Below are positions 8,432-16,409 of a DNA stretch of 64,000 nt, in pieces. Location of the stretch: NCBI GenBank assembly GCA_034421095.1, contig DAOUKR010000015.1:82738-146737 (forward strand), read 5' to 3'. The position numbers and the translations under genes were made by a program. The DNA comes from JAGWBG01 sp034421095. GTDB lineage: Bacteria; Chloroflexota; Dehalococcoidia; Lucifugimonadales; JAGWBF01. The stretch's first letter is position 1. The number at the start of each line of letters is the position of its first letter. Under the pieces are notes generated by a model. That model made no database searches. It worked only from the letters and a program-made list of their open reading frames with translations, and was not told the DNA's origin.

Positions 8432-8896
8432 ATTACCAGCCTGAATGAAATGACAGGTAGAATATTATCACCGGCCTTGTAAATTTGACAAGTCATAGCG
8501 CTTATCGGTCAGGGTCTCAATTTGGCCCGTTGGGCTTTTCGTCACACTTGCTCCCGCATCGTCATTACTCTGAAAATAGCCAACCTCCCCCCTTGATACA
8601 CATTAGTCCCTTGTCCATCCTCCTTAGCTTGGCTCAGTTGACATGCCGGGTTCGTGTCACTCCGAACACGCCACCTTGTCATTCCGAGTCCGCCACAGGC
8701 GGACGAGGAATCTAAAGTTGTAGCTTTGTTGAAGCCGTAGAATTTTAGATTCCTCGTCGCTCCGCTCCTCGGAATGACAATGTGCATCACGCGTCTTGCG
8801 GGGGGAGAATTGAGAGCCTGCCCCGTACTTGACCTGCCTGTCGGCAGACAGGTACGGGGGCGGAATGACGAGAGGGGAGGGCACGGTCAGTGGGGG
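8432..8896. other. Non-coding gap splitting the nuo operon
   Basis: 465 bp between nuoI and nuoJ with no supported gene. It contains a family A inverted repeat (8678-8788) and a smaller hairpin near 8819-8860 (CCGTACTTGACCTGCCTGTC with GACAGGTACGG on the other side). Transcription of nuoJKLMN would either read through these structures or start from an unrecognised internal promoter. Confidence 0.65.
8678..8788. repeat. Dispersed inverted repeat, family A (best copy)
   Basis: GTCATTCCGAG (8678-8688) is mirrored by CTCGGAATGAC (8768-8778), and inside CGAGGAATCTAAA is mirrored by TTTAGATTCCTCG. The whole can fold into one long hairpin of about 100 nt. The downstream tail AATGTGCATCA is shared with the copy at 2231-2311, which helps define the element boundary. 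Confidence 0.85.
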
Positions 8897-9451
8897 TCAA
8901 GACTGGGGTTCGCCTGAGGCCGCCGGTTCGCCCTCTTTCTGTTCCTTGGACTGTGCTGCGGCCTTGGCCTGCTTGGCCAACTCGGTGGGCGGAATCCAAC
9001 CTGTGTCTTTCTGGTAGCGCTGCCCCATCTCCAGAAGGGCAATGAGGTCCAATCGGTCACCGTTGCGTTCATACGTGCTCAACTCGTGCTCGTGACTCAT
9101 AACTATGGCGTCGAAGTTGCAGACCTCCACGCATATCCCGCACAAGATACATCGGTTCAGGTTTATCTCGAAGGTCTCAACAATCTTTTTCCTGGAGCTC
9201 TTGCCCTCCTTTTGAAGAGGGTTGTCCATCATGGTAGCGCTCATGCACAGGGTAGGACAGTTCCTTATACACACCATACAGGCGGTACAGTAAGGCTCGT
9301 CCACCTTCTCATCCCAGGTGAGAGCCGGGAACCCCATGTAGCGGGGCTGGACCGGCGTGGGTACACTGGGATACTGGCGAGTGACGGGTGCTCTAAGGCC
9401 GTTGACGGTAGAGACCAGGGTTATCAACATACCCTTCAAGCTGCTCAGCAT
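8897..9451 (-). CDS. nuoI: Complex I subunit I (two 4Fe-4S clusters)
   Basis: 184 residues. Two ferredoxin motifs are present: CTACMVCIRNCP and CILCGICVEVCNFDAI, each C-x2-C-x2-C-x3-C, which bind clusters N6a and N6b that pass electrons to NuoB. The N-terminal amphipathic segment contacts the membrane arm. A C-terminal tail of about 30 residues rich in Ala, Glu and Lys is extra. The gene follows nuoH by 3 bp. Confidence 0.97.
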   Translation of the reverse strand: MLSSLKGMLITLVSTVNGLRAPVTRQYPSVPTPVQPRYMGFPALTWDEKVDEPYCTACMVCIRNCPTLCMSATMMDNPLQKEGKSSRKKIVETFEINLNRCILCGICVEVCNFDAIVMSHEHELSTYERNGDRLDLIALLEMGQRYQKDTGWIPPTELAKQAKAAAQSKEQKEGEPAASGEPQS

Positions 9452-9454
9452 ACG

Positions 9455-10711
9455 TTAACCTCCACTAACAGCTTCCTCCGGCCCTGTTGAAGGGCCGGGG
9501 CTTTGCTGACCCGCCTGACGGCGAGGCAGGCGCTGGCGTTGGCGCTCTGTCATGCGCCGGCGGTTGTACACCTCCGCTACCTTCCTGGCAGGAGCGGTCA
9601 TGTGCCTGTAGATAAGATATCCTATCACACTCGACAAAGCCAGCGACATGAGTGTCAGGCTCCACCAGGGCCAGCCGTAGTACATGAAGACACCTGTGAT
9701 AAGTATGTTGGCGAAGGACAGGGGCACTACCACCTGCCAGGCGAAGGCCATAAGCTGGTCTATTCTGAGCCTGGGGAAGGTGCCCCGAATCCAGAATATG
9801 ACCAGAATGACGAAGTAGGTCTTGACGAGGAACCAGATAACCCCCACCAGAGATTCCAGCCATTGGGGAGACGCGGGGTTGACCGGCCCGTGCCATCCTC
9901 CCAGAAACAGGAGTGCGGTGAGGGCTGCGATGACAAAGGTGTTCATGTATTCGGCCAGGAAGAAGACCGACCAGTGAGCACCGCTGTACTCGACAAAAGG
10001 CCCCCCTACTATCTCCGACTCGGCGAAGTATATGTCGAAGGGTGTTCTGCCCACCTCGGCGAGGCCGGCAATCAGGAATATCACCATGCCGAGGGGCTGC
10101 AAGACCGCAAAAGGCACGTTCTGGATACCGGCTTCCAGCCTGGCCGCCTCGGGGGTGACGGACTGGATACCCGGCAGTTGGAAGTTGGTTATGTGTATCA
10201 GGTTCAGGGACTGGGCCATCATGGCCACGGCTATTACTACCATAATCACGGGTATTTCATAGCTGATGAGCTGAGCGGAGGACCGCAGCCCTCCCAGTAC
10301 GCCGTACTTGTTGGCCGACCCCCAGCCTGCCAGCACCAGCCCAAGGATGGTGATTACGGAAAAGGCGATTATGTAGAAGAGGCCCATGTCAACGTTGCGC
10401 AGTACCAGGTTCTCGGCGGCGGGTATGGTGACCCAGAGCATGAAAGAGGGCACCAGTACCACCAGCGGGGCCACCCAGAAGATTGCCCTGTCCGCCGAGG
10501 ACGGCAGGATGTCCTCCTTTAGGACCAGCTTGACGGCGTCGGCCACAGGCTGGAGCAGACCCATTGGGCCGGTGCGATTGGGACCCAAGCGACGCTGAAG
10601 GCGGCCCAGAAACTTGCGCTCCAGCCACGTCAGGGACAGAACCACCACCGATAGGGCGGTGAACAGGACCAGCAGCCCCAGTATTATCAGGAGGAAGTCA
10701 ACTATCCTCAC
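9455..10711 (-). CDS. nuoH: Complex I subunit H (quinone-binding membrane subunit)
   Basis: Start chosen at GTG 10711, which overlaps the nuoD stop in a GTGA junction and follows GGCGAGG; an ATG 21 codons upstream would run inside nuoD and adds a non-membrane peptide. This gives 418 residues with about eight helices. GPNRTGPMGLLQPVADAVKL, AEVGRTPFDIYFAESEIVGG and the loop EYSGAHWSVFFLAEY are conserved quinone-channel segments. The C-terminus carries a polar tail of about 45 residues, rich in Arg, Gln and Pro, absent from many homologues. It joins the peripheral arm to the membrane arm. Confidence 0.96.
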   Translation of the reverse strand: MRIVDFLLIILGLLVLFTALSVVVLSLTWLERKFLGRLQRRLGPNRTGPMGLLQPVADAVKLVLKEDILPSSADRAIFWVAPLVVLVPSFMLWVTIPAAENLVLRNVDMGLFYIIAFSVITILGLVLAGWGSANKYGVLGGLRSSAQLISYEIPVIMVVIAVAMMAQSLNLIHITNFQLPGIQSVTPEAARLEAGIQNVPFAVLQPLGMVIFLIAGLAEVGRTPFDIYFAESEIVGGPFVEYSGAHWSVFFLAEYMNTFVIAALTALLFLGGWHGPVNPASPQWLESLVGVIWFLVKTYFVILVIFWIRGTFPRLRIDQLMAFAWQVVVPLSFANILITGVFMYYGWPWWSLTLMSLALSSVIGYLIYRHMTAPARKVAEVYNRRRMTERQRQRLPRRQAGQQSPGPSTGPEEAVSGG

Positions 10712-11832
10712 CGGTCTACCTCGCCCAGTACTATGTCCAGGGAGCCTAGAATAATGACCGCATCGGCTACCCAAGTATCCTTGAGTAGAATCTCCAGTGC
10801 GCTCAGGTTGCAGAAGGATGGAGGCCTCACCTTGACCCGGTAGGGCTTATCGGTCCCGTCGCTTACCAGGTACACCCCTATCTCGCCCCGGGGGTTCTCG
10901 GACCGAACGTAGACATCCCCCTTTGGTGGCCGTATGAGGCGTCTGCCCAAGGTGGACACAGGCCCGGATGGTATCTGTTCCAAAGCCTGGTCAATTATGT
11001 TCAGGGATTGGTACATCTCCTCAACACGCACGAAATAGCGCTCCCACGAATCGCCATCTATGCCAACGGGCACGTCGAAGTCGAACCGATCGTACACCGA
11101 GTAAGGCTCCGCCTTCCTCACGTCGTAGGGCACGCCGCAGGCACGCAGGCAAGGACCGGTAAGGCCGTAATCCACGGCTGTCTCCGTGTCTATAACACCG
11201 ATGCCTTTGGTCCTGGCAATGAAGACCTCGTTATAGGTAAGGAGCTTATCGGCCTCCTCAACGTCGGTGCGCAAGTCGGGCAGGAGATTGCTGATAAGCT
11301 CCTCGAAATCGGCCGGGAGGTCCTCCTTTATTCCACCGACGCGGAAATAGTTGTGCATCATCCGAGCGCCGCTGATAGCCTCGAAAACGGACTGTATGCG
11401 CTCCCTGCCTCTGAAGGTGAGCATCACCGGAGTCATGGCCCCGGCGTCCAATCCAAAAGTACCCAGAAAGAGTAGGTGGCTGGCTATGCGGTTCAACTCG
11501 CACAGTATAACCCGCACGTACTCGGCCCTCTCCGGAACCTCTATACCCATCAGTTTTTCCACTGCCCGGCAGAAGACCAGCTCGTTATTGAAGTTGGAGA
11601 TGTAGTCGAGGCGGTCGAAGAGGGTGATAATCTGATGGTACTGTTCCCCCTCGCACAGCTTCTCGGACCCCCGGTGGAGGTAGCCTATGTGGGGTTCTAC
11701 CCGCACCACCTTCTCACCGTCAATCCACAGCACCATGCGGAACACCCCATGGGTGGACGGATGCTGCGGCCCCATGTTCACCAACATCTCAAGGGGTTCG
11801 GCGTCCATATCTATGTTGTTGACTTCCACCAT
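10708..11832 (-). CDS. nuoD: Complex I subunit D (49-kDa, quinone site)
   Basis: 374 residues. NMGPQHPSTHGVFRM and GYLHRGSEKLCEG at the N-terminus include the His that protonates quinone; GPCLRACGVPYDVRK and the C-terminal DIVLGEVDR are conserved. It belongs to the NiFe-hydrogenase large-subunit fold without the metal-binding Cys residues. It ends in a 4-bp overlap with nuoH. Unusually, a small HicB-like ORF lies 6 bp upstream, between nuoC and nuoD. Confidence 0.97.
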   Translation of the reverse strand: MVEVNNIDMDAEPLEMLVNMGPQHPSTHGVFRMVLWIDGEKVVRVEPHIGYLHRGSEKLCEGEQYHQIITLFDRLDYISNFNNELVFCRAVEKLMGIEVPERAEYVRVILCELNRIASHLLFLGTFGLDAGAMTPVMLTFRGRERIQSVFEAISGARMMHNYFRVGGIKEDLPADFEELISNLLPDLRTDVEEADKLLTYNEVFIARTKGIGVIDTETAVDYGLTGPCLRACGVPYDVRKAEPYSVYDRFDFDVPVGIDGDSWERYFVRVEEMYQSLNIIDQALEQIPSGPVSTLGRRLIRPPKGDVYVRSENPRGEIGVYLVSDGTDKPYRVKVRPPSFCNLSALEILLKDTWVADAVIILGSLDIVLGEVDR

Positions 11833-11838
11833 TTCGTA

Positions 11839-12084
11839 CTACTCCACGAACTGTAACTCCAACTCCGTATCTTCCTCCACCCCAACATAGCCCGCCTCGG
11901 AGAGCGTCGCTTCCAGGGTCCCTCGTCCATCGCAGGTCTGGACCCAGGACATGAATTTATCTACCAGGTCATCCTGGGCATCCTTGACGGTGGGACCCTT
12001 GCCAATCAGATTGAGATTATCAACGGTAGCCAGGTAGTCCTTTTCTTCCTGGACTACTCTGGCCGGTAACGTCACCTTTCCCAT
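11839..12084 (-). CDS. HicB-like small protein inside the nuo operon
   Basis: 81 residues, acidic. The pattern VVQEEKDYLATVDNLNLIGK, then GPTVKDAQDDLVDKFMSWVQ, resembles the partially degraded RNase-H-like fold of HicB antitoxins (a beta-strand pair, then a helix after a Gly-rich turn). No DNA-binding tail and no HicA toxin are present nearby. It is co-directional, 6 bp before nuoD and 63 bp after nuoC, so it must be on the nuo transcript. It could be an orphan antitoxin relic or an assembly or regulatory protein. Resemblance is by eye only. Confidence 0.6.
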   Translation of the reverse strand: MGKVTLPARVVQEEKDYLATVDNLNLIGKGPTVKDAQDDLVDKFMSWVQTCDGRGTLEATLSEAGYVGVEEDTELELQFVE

Positions 12085-12103
12085 CCTTTGCCTCGGTCAA
12101 TGG

Positions 12104-12123
12104 ATTCCCGCTTTCGCGGGAAT
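12104..12123. repeat. Short hairpin of the ATTCCCG/CGGGAAT type
   Basis: ATTCCCGC (12104-12111), loop TTTC, GCGGGAAT (12116-12123), followed by GACGGGTG. It is a minimal family A unit in the 63-bp gap between nuoC and the HicB-like ORF. No T-tract follows, so a terminator is unlikely. Confidence 0.7.
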
Positions 12124-12147
12124 GACGGGTGTGGGTAATGCAGGCCC

Positions 12148-12675
12148 TTAAAACTCCTGATATTCGTGGAAAGGGTGCTCCTTTCTGCCCGGGTATCCCT
12201 CAAAGCCTTCGTACAGTATCAGAGGCCGCAGGCCGGGATGTCCGTCAAATGTCACCCCAAAAAGGTCATGTGCCTCTCGCTCGTACCAGTCAGCCGCTCG
12301 CCACACTGGGGTCACCGTAGGCAGACGTGGGTTATCGTAGGGAACGTTGGTCTTGACAATCAGTTTCTGCTCGTGTTCCAGGGAGAGCAGAATGTAGACT
12401 ATCTGGAAATGCTCTTTGTAGTCAACTCCGGCAAGACAGAGGAGGAGCCTGAAGGAGAGTCGTGGCTCGTCTTTGAGGATACGGCAGGCATCCGCGATCT
12501 TCTCGGGTTCCAGGGTTATCTCCGGTATATCCAGAGAGGCCCCCATCATGGGCTGAAAGTCTTTGAGGGCATCCTGTAAAAGCTGCTGCAACGCCTGAGC
12601 CCTCTCGCTTAGGGCTGGCTCTGAGTTTTTGGCCGCGTGGCCGCCATGCTCACGAGGATTAGGACTTTCCGTCAC
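12148..12675 (-). CDS. nuoC: Complex I subunit C (30-kDa)
   Basis: 175 residues. ADWYEREAHDLFGVTFDGHP, then GLRPLILYEGFEGYPGRKEHP, is the family signature (Complex1_30kDa). The first 40 residues are polar and variable. It overlaps the end of nuoB by 17 bp. It is a separate polypeptide, not fused to NuoD as in E. coli. Confidence 0.96.
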   Translation of the reverse strand: MTESPNPREHGGHAAKNSEPALSERAQALQQLLQDALKDFQPMMGASLDIPEITLEPEKIADACRILKDEPRLSFRLLLCLAGVDYKEHFQIVYILLSLEHEQKLIVKTNVPYDNPRLPTVTPVWRAADWYEREAHDLFGVTFDGHPGLRPLILYEGFEGYPGRKEHPFHEYQEF

Positions 12676-13204
12676 GGTCCCTGGAATCCCGCATGATTTT
12701 TTCCTGGAGCTTGAGGATGCCCTGCATCAGGGCTTCGGGCCTCGGGGGGCACCCGGGCACGTAAACATCTACCGGTATTATGTGGTCAACTCCCATGACC
12801 ACCGAGTAGGAACGATAATAGGGGCCGCCGTTGGTGGCACAGCTGCCCATAGCTATGACCCACTTGGGTTCGGGCATCTGCTCGTAGAGGAGCCTTATGG
12901 GGTCTCCCATCTTCTTCACCACGGTCCCTGCCACTATCATCACGTCCGATTGCCTGGGGGAGGGCCAGGTGACCACCCCGAAGCGGTCGAAGTCGTGATG
13001 TGCCATGTAGGTGGACATCATCTCTATGGCACAGCAGGCCAGCCCAAATGTAAGCGTCCACAGGGATGATTTCCGGGCCATTGCGAAGAGTTCATCCGCC
13101 TTGGCAGTCACGACGCCGGGCATGGCCCTATCGAACATGCTGGCTGCGGGTACGTTGCCCCTGCCAACGTTTATTTCGACCATTGCAAAACCCCCTTCCG
13201 CCAC
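12659..13204 (-). CDS. nuoB: Complex I subunit B (cluster N2)
   Basis: 181 residues. The N2 4Fe-4S ligands are visible: the adjacent Cys pair in FGLACCAIEMM, the Cys in AMGSCATNGG and the one in VPGCPPRPEAL. N2 is the last electron carrier before quinone. Two starts are possible, ATG 13204 or the eighth codon ATG at 13183; both overlap the end of nuoA (34 or 13 bp). Its 3' end overlaps nuoC. Confidence 0.97.
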   Translation of the reverse strand: MAEGGFAMVEINVGRGNVPAASMFDRAMPGVVTAKADELFAMARKSSLWTLTFGLACCAIEMMSTYMAHHDFDRFGVVTWPSPRQSDVMIVAGTVVKKMGDPIRLLYEQMPEPKWVIAMGSCATNGGPYYRSYSVVMGVDHIIPVDVYVPGCPPRPEALMQGILKLQEKIMRDSRDRDGKS

Positions 13205-13539
13205 CCGTAGAGTATCGCAAAGCCCAGCACTGCCAGGAATATGAGCATAGCGTAGAAGGCGATCTTATTGCCTATGAAGATGACGGCCCAAGGAAACAGG
13301 AAGACCGCTTCCACGTCGAATATCAGAAAGAGTATGGCGAAGATGTAGTAGCGGATATTTATCTGAGACCATCGGAAGGGAGCAGGCTCGATTCCGCATT
13401 CGTAGGGGGTCAGCTTGATTTCGGAGCGACGACGGGAGGAGATGAACATGGATGCACCGAACATGATAGCTATCGCTATAAACCCGATGATGCCTGAGAG
13501 TATTATCGCCGCCCACCGGAAATCAAAATCTACTGGCAT
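13171..13539 (-). CDS. nuoA: Complex I subunit A
   Basis: 122 residues, three membrane helices. KLTPYECGIEPAPFRWSQINIR and FLIFDVEAVFLFPWAV are the NuoA signatures; the Cys-containing loop between helices 1 and 2 closes the quinone channel. First gene of the operon. A sigma-70-type promoter lies about 85 bp upstream (13624-13653). Confidence 0.97.
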   Translation of the reverse strand: MPVDFDFRWAAIILSGIIGFIAIAIMFGASMFISSRRRSEIKLTPYECGIEPAPFRWSQINIRYYIFAILFLIFDVEAVFLFPWAVIFIGNKIAFYAMLIFLAVLGFAILYGWRKGVLQWSK

Positions 13540-13623
13540 GGAGGATCAATCCTTGGCTTATTCAAGTGAGTAGTTGAGCCTGGTTTGGTGGCTAGGGCTT
13601 ATATCATCTTTCGACGCCCATCC

Positions 13624-13653
13624 AATATATCATTGGCCTGTTGGAGGTGTCAA
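13624..13653 (-). promoter_or_regulatory. Promoter of the nuo operon
   Basis: On the minus strand, TTGACA (13653-13648) and TATATT (13629-13624) are separated by 18 bp. A perfect -35 and near-consensus -10 point to a constitutive housekeeping promoter. Confidence 0.7.
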
Positions 13654-13689
13654 ATTGAAAGTATACAGCCTTCTGTTCATATCATCCTT

Positions 13690-13718
13690 CTGATACTTCC
13701 CGGCAGTCATGGTATAAT
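13690..13718 (+). promoter_or_regulatory. Candidate promoter for the small membrane-protein gene
   Basis: CTGATA (13690-13695), 17 bp, TATAAT (13713-13718). The -10 is perfect, the -35 only partial. The ORF begins 126 bp downstream. Confidence 0.5.
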
Positions 13719-13843
13719 GTACTTGCTCTTTTGACCGGCAGTCTCAAAATGCGATGCAAGATACCGCTATGAGTCTACTTCCTTCGTGATAAAGTGCTGA
13801 AGGTGTAACATTATCAGTCTATCTAGCAGATGGGTGGTGCTCA

Positions 13844-14140
13844 ATGGCAACGGATGAACGAACCCTGGTCCGCCGTCGGCGGATAGAGGGGCGTATGGCT
13901 GAACAGTCGGCTTTGCTGCACCAGCTACACGCCGACTTGACCACGGGGCTTAGGCAGATCAACGCCGACTTGACCGCCGGGCTTCAGCAGGTTAACGGCC
14001 GCATTGACCAGGTCAACGGCCGGATTGACGAAGCCAACGCCCGGATTGATAGGTTGATGCTGGCTATGCTGGCAATTGGTGGTGGGCAATTTGCAGCCCT
14101 CATCGGGGTTATCGTGGCCCTGGTGGTCCGGGGCGGATAG
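13844..14140 (+). CDS. Small coiled-coil protein with C-terminal membrane helix
   Basis: 98 residues. Residues 20-65 form heptad-like repeats (INADLTAGLQQVNGRIDQVN, then GRIDEANARID), each unit about 7-11 residues, predicting a coiled coil. Residues 70-95 are a single hydrophobic helix ending in Arg. The N-terminal RRRRIEGR is basic. This architecture suits a tail-anchored oligomer. I do not recognise a family with known function; the repeat and helix are the only support. Confidence 0.6.
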   Translation: MATDERTLVRRRRIEGRMAEQSALLHQLHADLTTGLRQINADLTAGLQQVNGRIDQVNGRIDEANARIDRLMLAMLAIGGGQFAALIGVIVALVVRGG

Positions 14141-14155
14141 CTCCAGGGCACTCCT

Positions 14156-14265
14156 GGTTGCCCGAATGGAGGGCGGGAGCGCTGATGGAGAAACGGCAGG
14201 GTCTAGTTTATTACTCACACATCGTTAAAGACGCATCGGGCAACCGGACACCTGCATAAAACTAG
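14156..14265 (+). repeat. Two interleaved inverted repeats in the ispH leader
   Basis: Pair 1: GGTTGCCCGA (14156-14165) with TCGGGCAACC (14236-14245). Pair 2: CTAGTTTAT (14203-14211) with ATAAAACTAG (14256-14265, one extra A). The order 1-2-1'-2' would give a pseudoknot if both form. The last strand touches the ribosome site GGGAGG before the ispH ATG. Confidence 0.5.
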
Positions 14266-14276
14266 GGAGGATCATT

Positions 14277-15182
14277 ATGGAAGTCCTGCTGAGCTCACCC
14301 AGGGGGTTCTGTGCTGGCGTGGACAGGGCCATTGAAGTGGTGGAACAATGCCTGAAGAGGTTCGGAGAACCTGTATACGTGAAGCACGAGATAGTCCATA
14401 ACCCCTACGTGGTCTCCGACCTGGAGAAGAAGGGTGCCATAACCGTAGAGGAGGTGGAGAAGATACCCCCGGGCTCGGTAGTGGTCTTCTCCGCCCACGG
14501 CTCTCCGCCGGAAGACTTTCAGAAGGCCGAGGCCCTGGGTCTCAAGGTTATAGATGCGACCTGTCCCCTGGTGACCAAGGTGCATAACGAGGCCAGAAAG
14601 TACGCCAACGAGGGACGGAAGGTAGTCCTGGTGGGCCATCGCGGCCACCAGGAGGTCCGGGGGACTATGGGGCAGACACCCATGACTCTGATTGACGAGC
14701 GGGAAGGCATGAGCCTGGACGACTGGGACAGCGACACTCCCGTGGCCGTTCTCACTCAGACGACCCTATCGGTGGATGACACCAGCGATGTGGTGGAGGG
14801 AATTCGACGTACCTTCCCGGATGCGATAACCAGGGCGGATATATGCTACGCCACTACCAACCGCCAGGAGGCCGTCAAGGAACTGGCCGGCAAAGTGGAT
14901 ATGGTACTGGTCATCGGTGCTCAGAACAGCTCCAACTGCAACAGGCTCCGGGAAGTGGCCGAGGCTCATGGAGTGCCGGCCTACCTGATAAACGGGCCTG
15001 AGGACCTGGACAAAGAGTGGCTTGCGGACATCAACCGGGTGGGCATAACCTCCGGGGCCTCAACGCCGGAGGTGCTGGTGGACGAGGTTATAAAGGCGCT
15101 CCATCCAGATAAGGTAACCAGCATGACGGGTATTGAGGAGAACGTGACCTTCGTCCTGCCCAAGGAGCTAAGGGGTAACTAG
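14277..15182 (+). CDS. ispH: 4-hydroxy-3-methylbut-2-enyl diphosphate reductase
   Basis: Last enzyme of the MEP isoprenoid pathway; it makes IPP and DMAPP using a 4Fe-4S cluster. 301 residues. Cluster ligands Cys12 (SSPRGFCAGVDRA), Cys96 (IDATCPLVTKVH) and Cys221 (QNSSNCNRL) are present, with His41, His74, His124 and Glu126 in substrate-binding positions that match E. coli numbering. A strong GGGAGG precedes the ATG. A deacetylase gene follows after 12 bp, possibly co-transcribed. Identification secure. Confidence 0.97.
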   Translation: MEVLLSSPRGFCAGVDRAIEVVEQCLKRFGEPVYVKHEIVHNPYVVSDLEKKGAITVEEVEKIPPGSVVVFSAHGSPPEDFQKAEALGLKVIDATCPLVTKVHNEARKYANEGRKVVLVGHRGHQEVRGTMGQTPMTLIDEREGMSLDDWDSDTPVAVLTQTTLSVDDTSDVVEGIRRTFPDAITRADICYATTNRQEAVKELAGKVDMVLVIGAQNSSNCNRLREVAEAHGVPAYLINGPEDLDKEWLADINRVGITSGASTPEVLVDEVIKALHPDKVTSMTGIEENVTFVLPKELRGN

Positions 15183-15194
15183 AAAGGAGCGCTC

Positions 15195-16061
15195 ATGAGC
15201 AACCCAAGGGCCGACTACTCGCCCATCTTTCAACGCAAACCCCTCAAGCTGCCGGGCAACGCGAGGGTGGCCGTATGGCCCATCATAAACGTGGAGGAGT
15301 GGGACATCGGGTCGCCCATGGCGCGGGCCGTTCTCCCGGCACCTCAAGGAGCCTCTGTGATTCCCGACATCACCAACTTCGGTTGGTTCGATTACGGGCT
15401 GAGGGTCGGGTTCTGGCGGCTGAAGCGCGTCCTGGACAAGCATGACGTAAGGGCAACGGTAAGCCTCAATGCCTCAATCTGTAAATCCTATCCCGCCATA
15501 GTGAAGGAGAGCACCAAAAGCGGGTGGGAGATTCTGGGCCACGGCTTTATCCAGAGAGTCTTGAACCTGGAAGATGATGAGCGGGACGTGATAAGGAGGT
15601 CCATTCAGCTAATCAAGGAGACCACGGGCAAGGCACCCAGGGGCTGGATGGGACCCGGGCTGGCCGAGACCTTCGATACTCCCGACATCCTGGCCGAGGA
15701 GGGAATCGAGTACGTTTGCGACTGGTGCAACGACGACCAGCCCTACCCGATGAAGGTGAAGAGCGGCAGCCTGGTCTCCATACCCTACACGGTGGAGATT
15801 AACGACATACCCATGTACCTGGTGCAGCACCACCCGTCGCCGGAGATATTCGAGCGGTCGCGAGACCAGTTTGATACCCTGTACGAGGAGGGTGCGGAAA
15901 GCGCCCGGATAATGGCGATTTCCACCCACCCCTACATCACCGGTGTCCCCCACCGCATCCGCTACTACGACCGGATATTCGAATACATCAAGCGGCACGA
16001 GGGCGTGGTCTTTATGACGGGGAGCGAAATCCTGGACTGGTACAGGGACGCAACGGCCTAG
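15195..16061 (+). CDS. Polysaccharide deacetylase-family hydrolase (PuuE/cyclic-imidase type)
   Basis: 288 residues, NodB-homology fold. DYSPIFQRKPLKLPGNARVA at the start, the WEILGHGF motif (His116), PRGWMGPGLAETFDTPDILAE, the CDWCNDDQPYP segment and the late STHPYITGVPHRIRYYDRIF are typical of the PuuE allantoinase and cyclic-imide hydrolase branch, which use a divalent metal and hydrolyse C-N bonds in small cyclic amides rather than polysaccharides. Exact substrate unknown. It is a paralogue of the genes at 26987 and 27969. Start ATG follows GAAAGGAG. Confidence 0.85.
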   Translation: MSNPRADYSPIFQRKPLKLPGNARVAVWPIINVEEWDIGSPMARAVLPAPQGASVIPDITNFGWFDYGLRVGFWRLKRVLDKHDVRATVSLNASICKSYPAIVKESTKSGWEILGHGFIQRVLNLEDDERDVIRRSIQLIKETTGKAPRGWMGPGLAETFDTPDILAEEGIEYVCDWCNDDQPYPMKVKSGSLVSIPYTVEINDIPMYLVQHHPSPEIFERSRDQFDTLYEEGAESARIMAISTHPYITGVPHRIRYYDRIFEYIKRHEGVVFMTGSEILDWYRDATA

Positions 16062-16103
16062 CGGGCGTCCTAACCCTCTTCTCCCTTGGGGTCGGCAGTT
16101 ATG

Positions 16104-16409
16104 CTAATCGTTTCGTTGTGGAGCTACACCCATTTCGTTCCGCCACACGTATTCCCGAAGGGCGCGGTTGATGTCCGTCTGATACCCGCGTCCATCCTTG
16201 GTGCGTTCCTTGAACCAGGCTACCACGTCCGCGTCCAGCCGCAGCGTGATTTGTTGCTTCACAGGGCGGTAAAACAAGCCCCGCTTTGCATCCGACCAGT
16301 CGAGGATTTCAGGAATATCGGCGGTATTGATTTCGCTGTCCGGCTTGTCTGCTAATGCCAGAATCTCGGCCTGCATGTTCGATGGAAGCTTAGAAATATC
16401 CTTCTTCAT
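16104..16409 (-). CDS. brnA: BrnA-family antitoxin
   Basis: BrnA neutralises the BrnT ribonuclease and represses its own operon. Start chosen at MKKDISKL (ATG 16409), which follows GAGGAAAG; an ATG 15 bp upstream has no ribosome site. 101 residues. ILDWSDAKRGLFYRPVKQQI, then TLRLDADVVAWFK, forms the ribbon-helix-helix DNA-binding part, as in BrnA. It overlaps the 3' end of brnT by 20 bp, the standard toxin-first gene order. Confidence 0.88.
   Translation of the reverse strand: MKKDISKLPSNMQAEILALADKPDSEINTADIPEILDWSDAKRGLFYRPVKQQITLRLDADVVAWFKERTKDGRGYQTDINRALREYVWRNEMGVAPQRND

Larger units (their letters stand above)
13540..13843. other. Divergent promoter region between nuoA and a small membrane-protein gene
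   Basis: 304 bp with no gene. It holds the nuo promoter on the minus strand and a TATAAT-containing promoter candidate on the plus strand, listed separately. Confidence 0.7.

Noticed and set aside
10712..10774. Upstream ATG for nuoH adding 21 residues
   Set aside because: It would lie within nuoD; the GTG at 10711 has a stop-start overlap and fits the family N-terminus.
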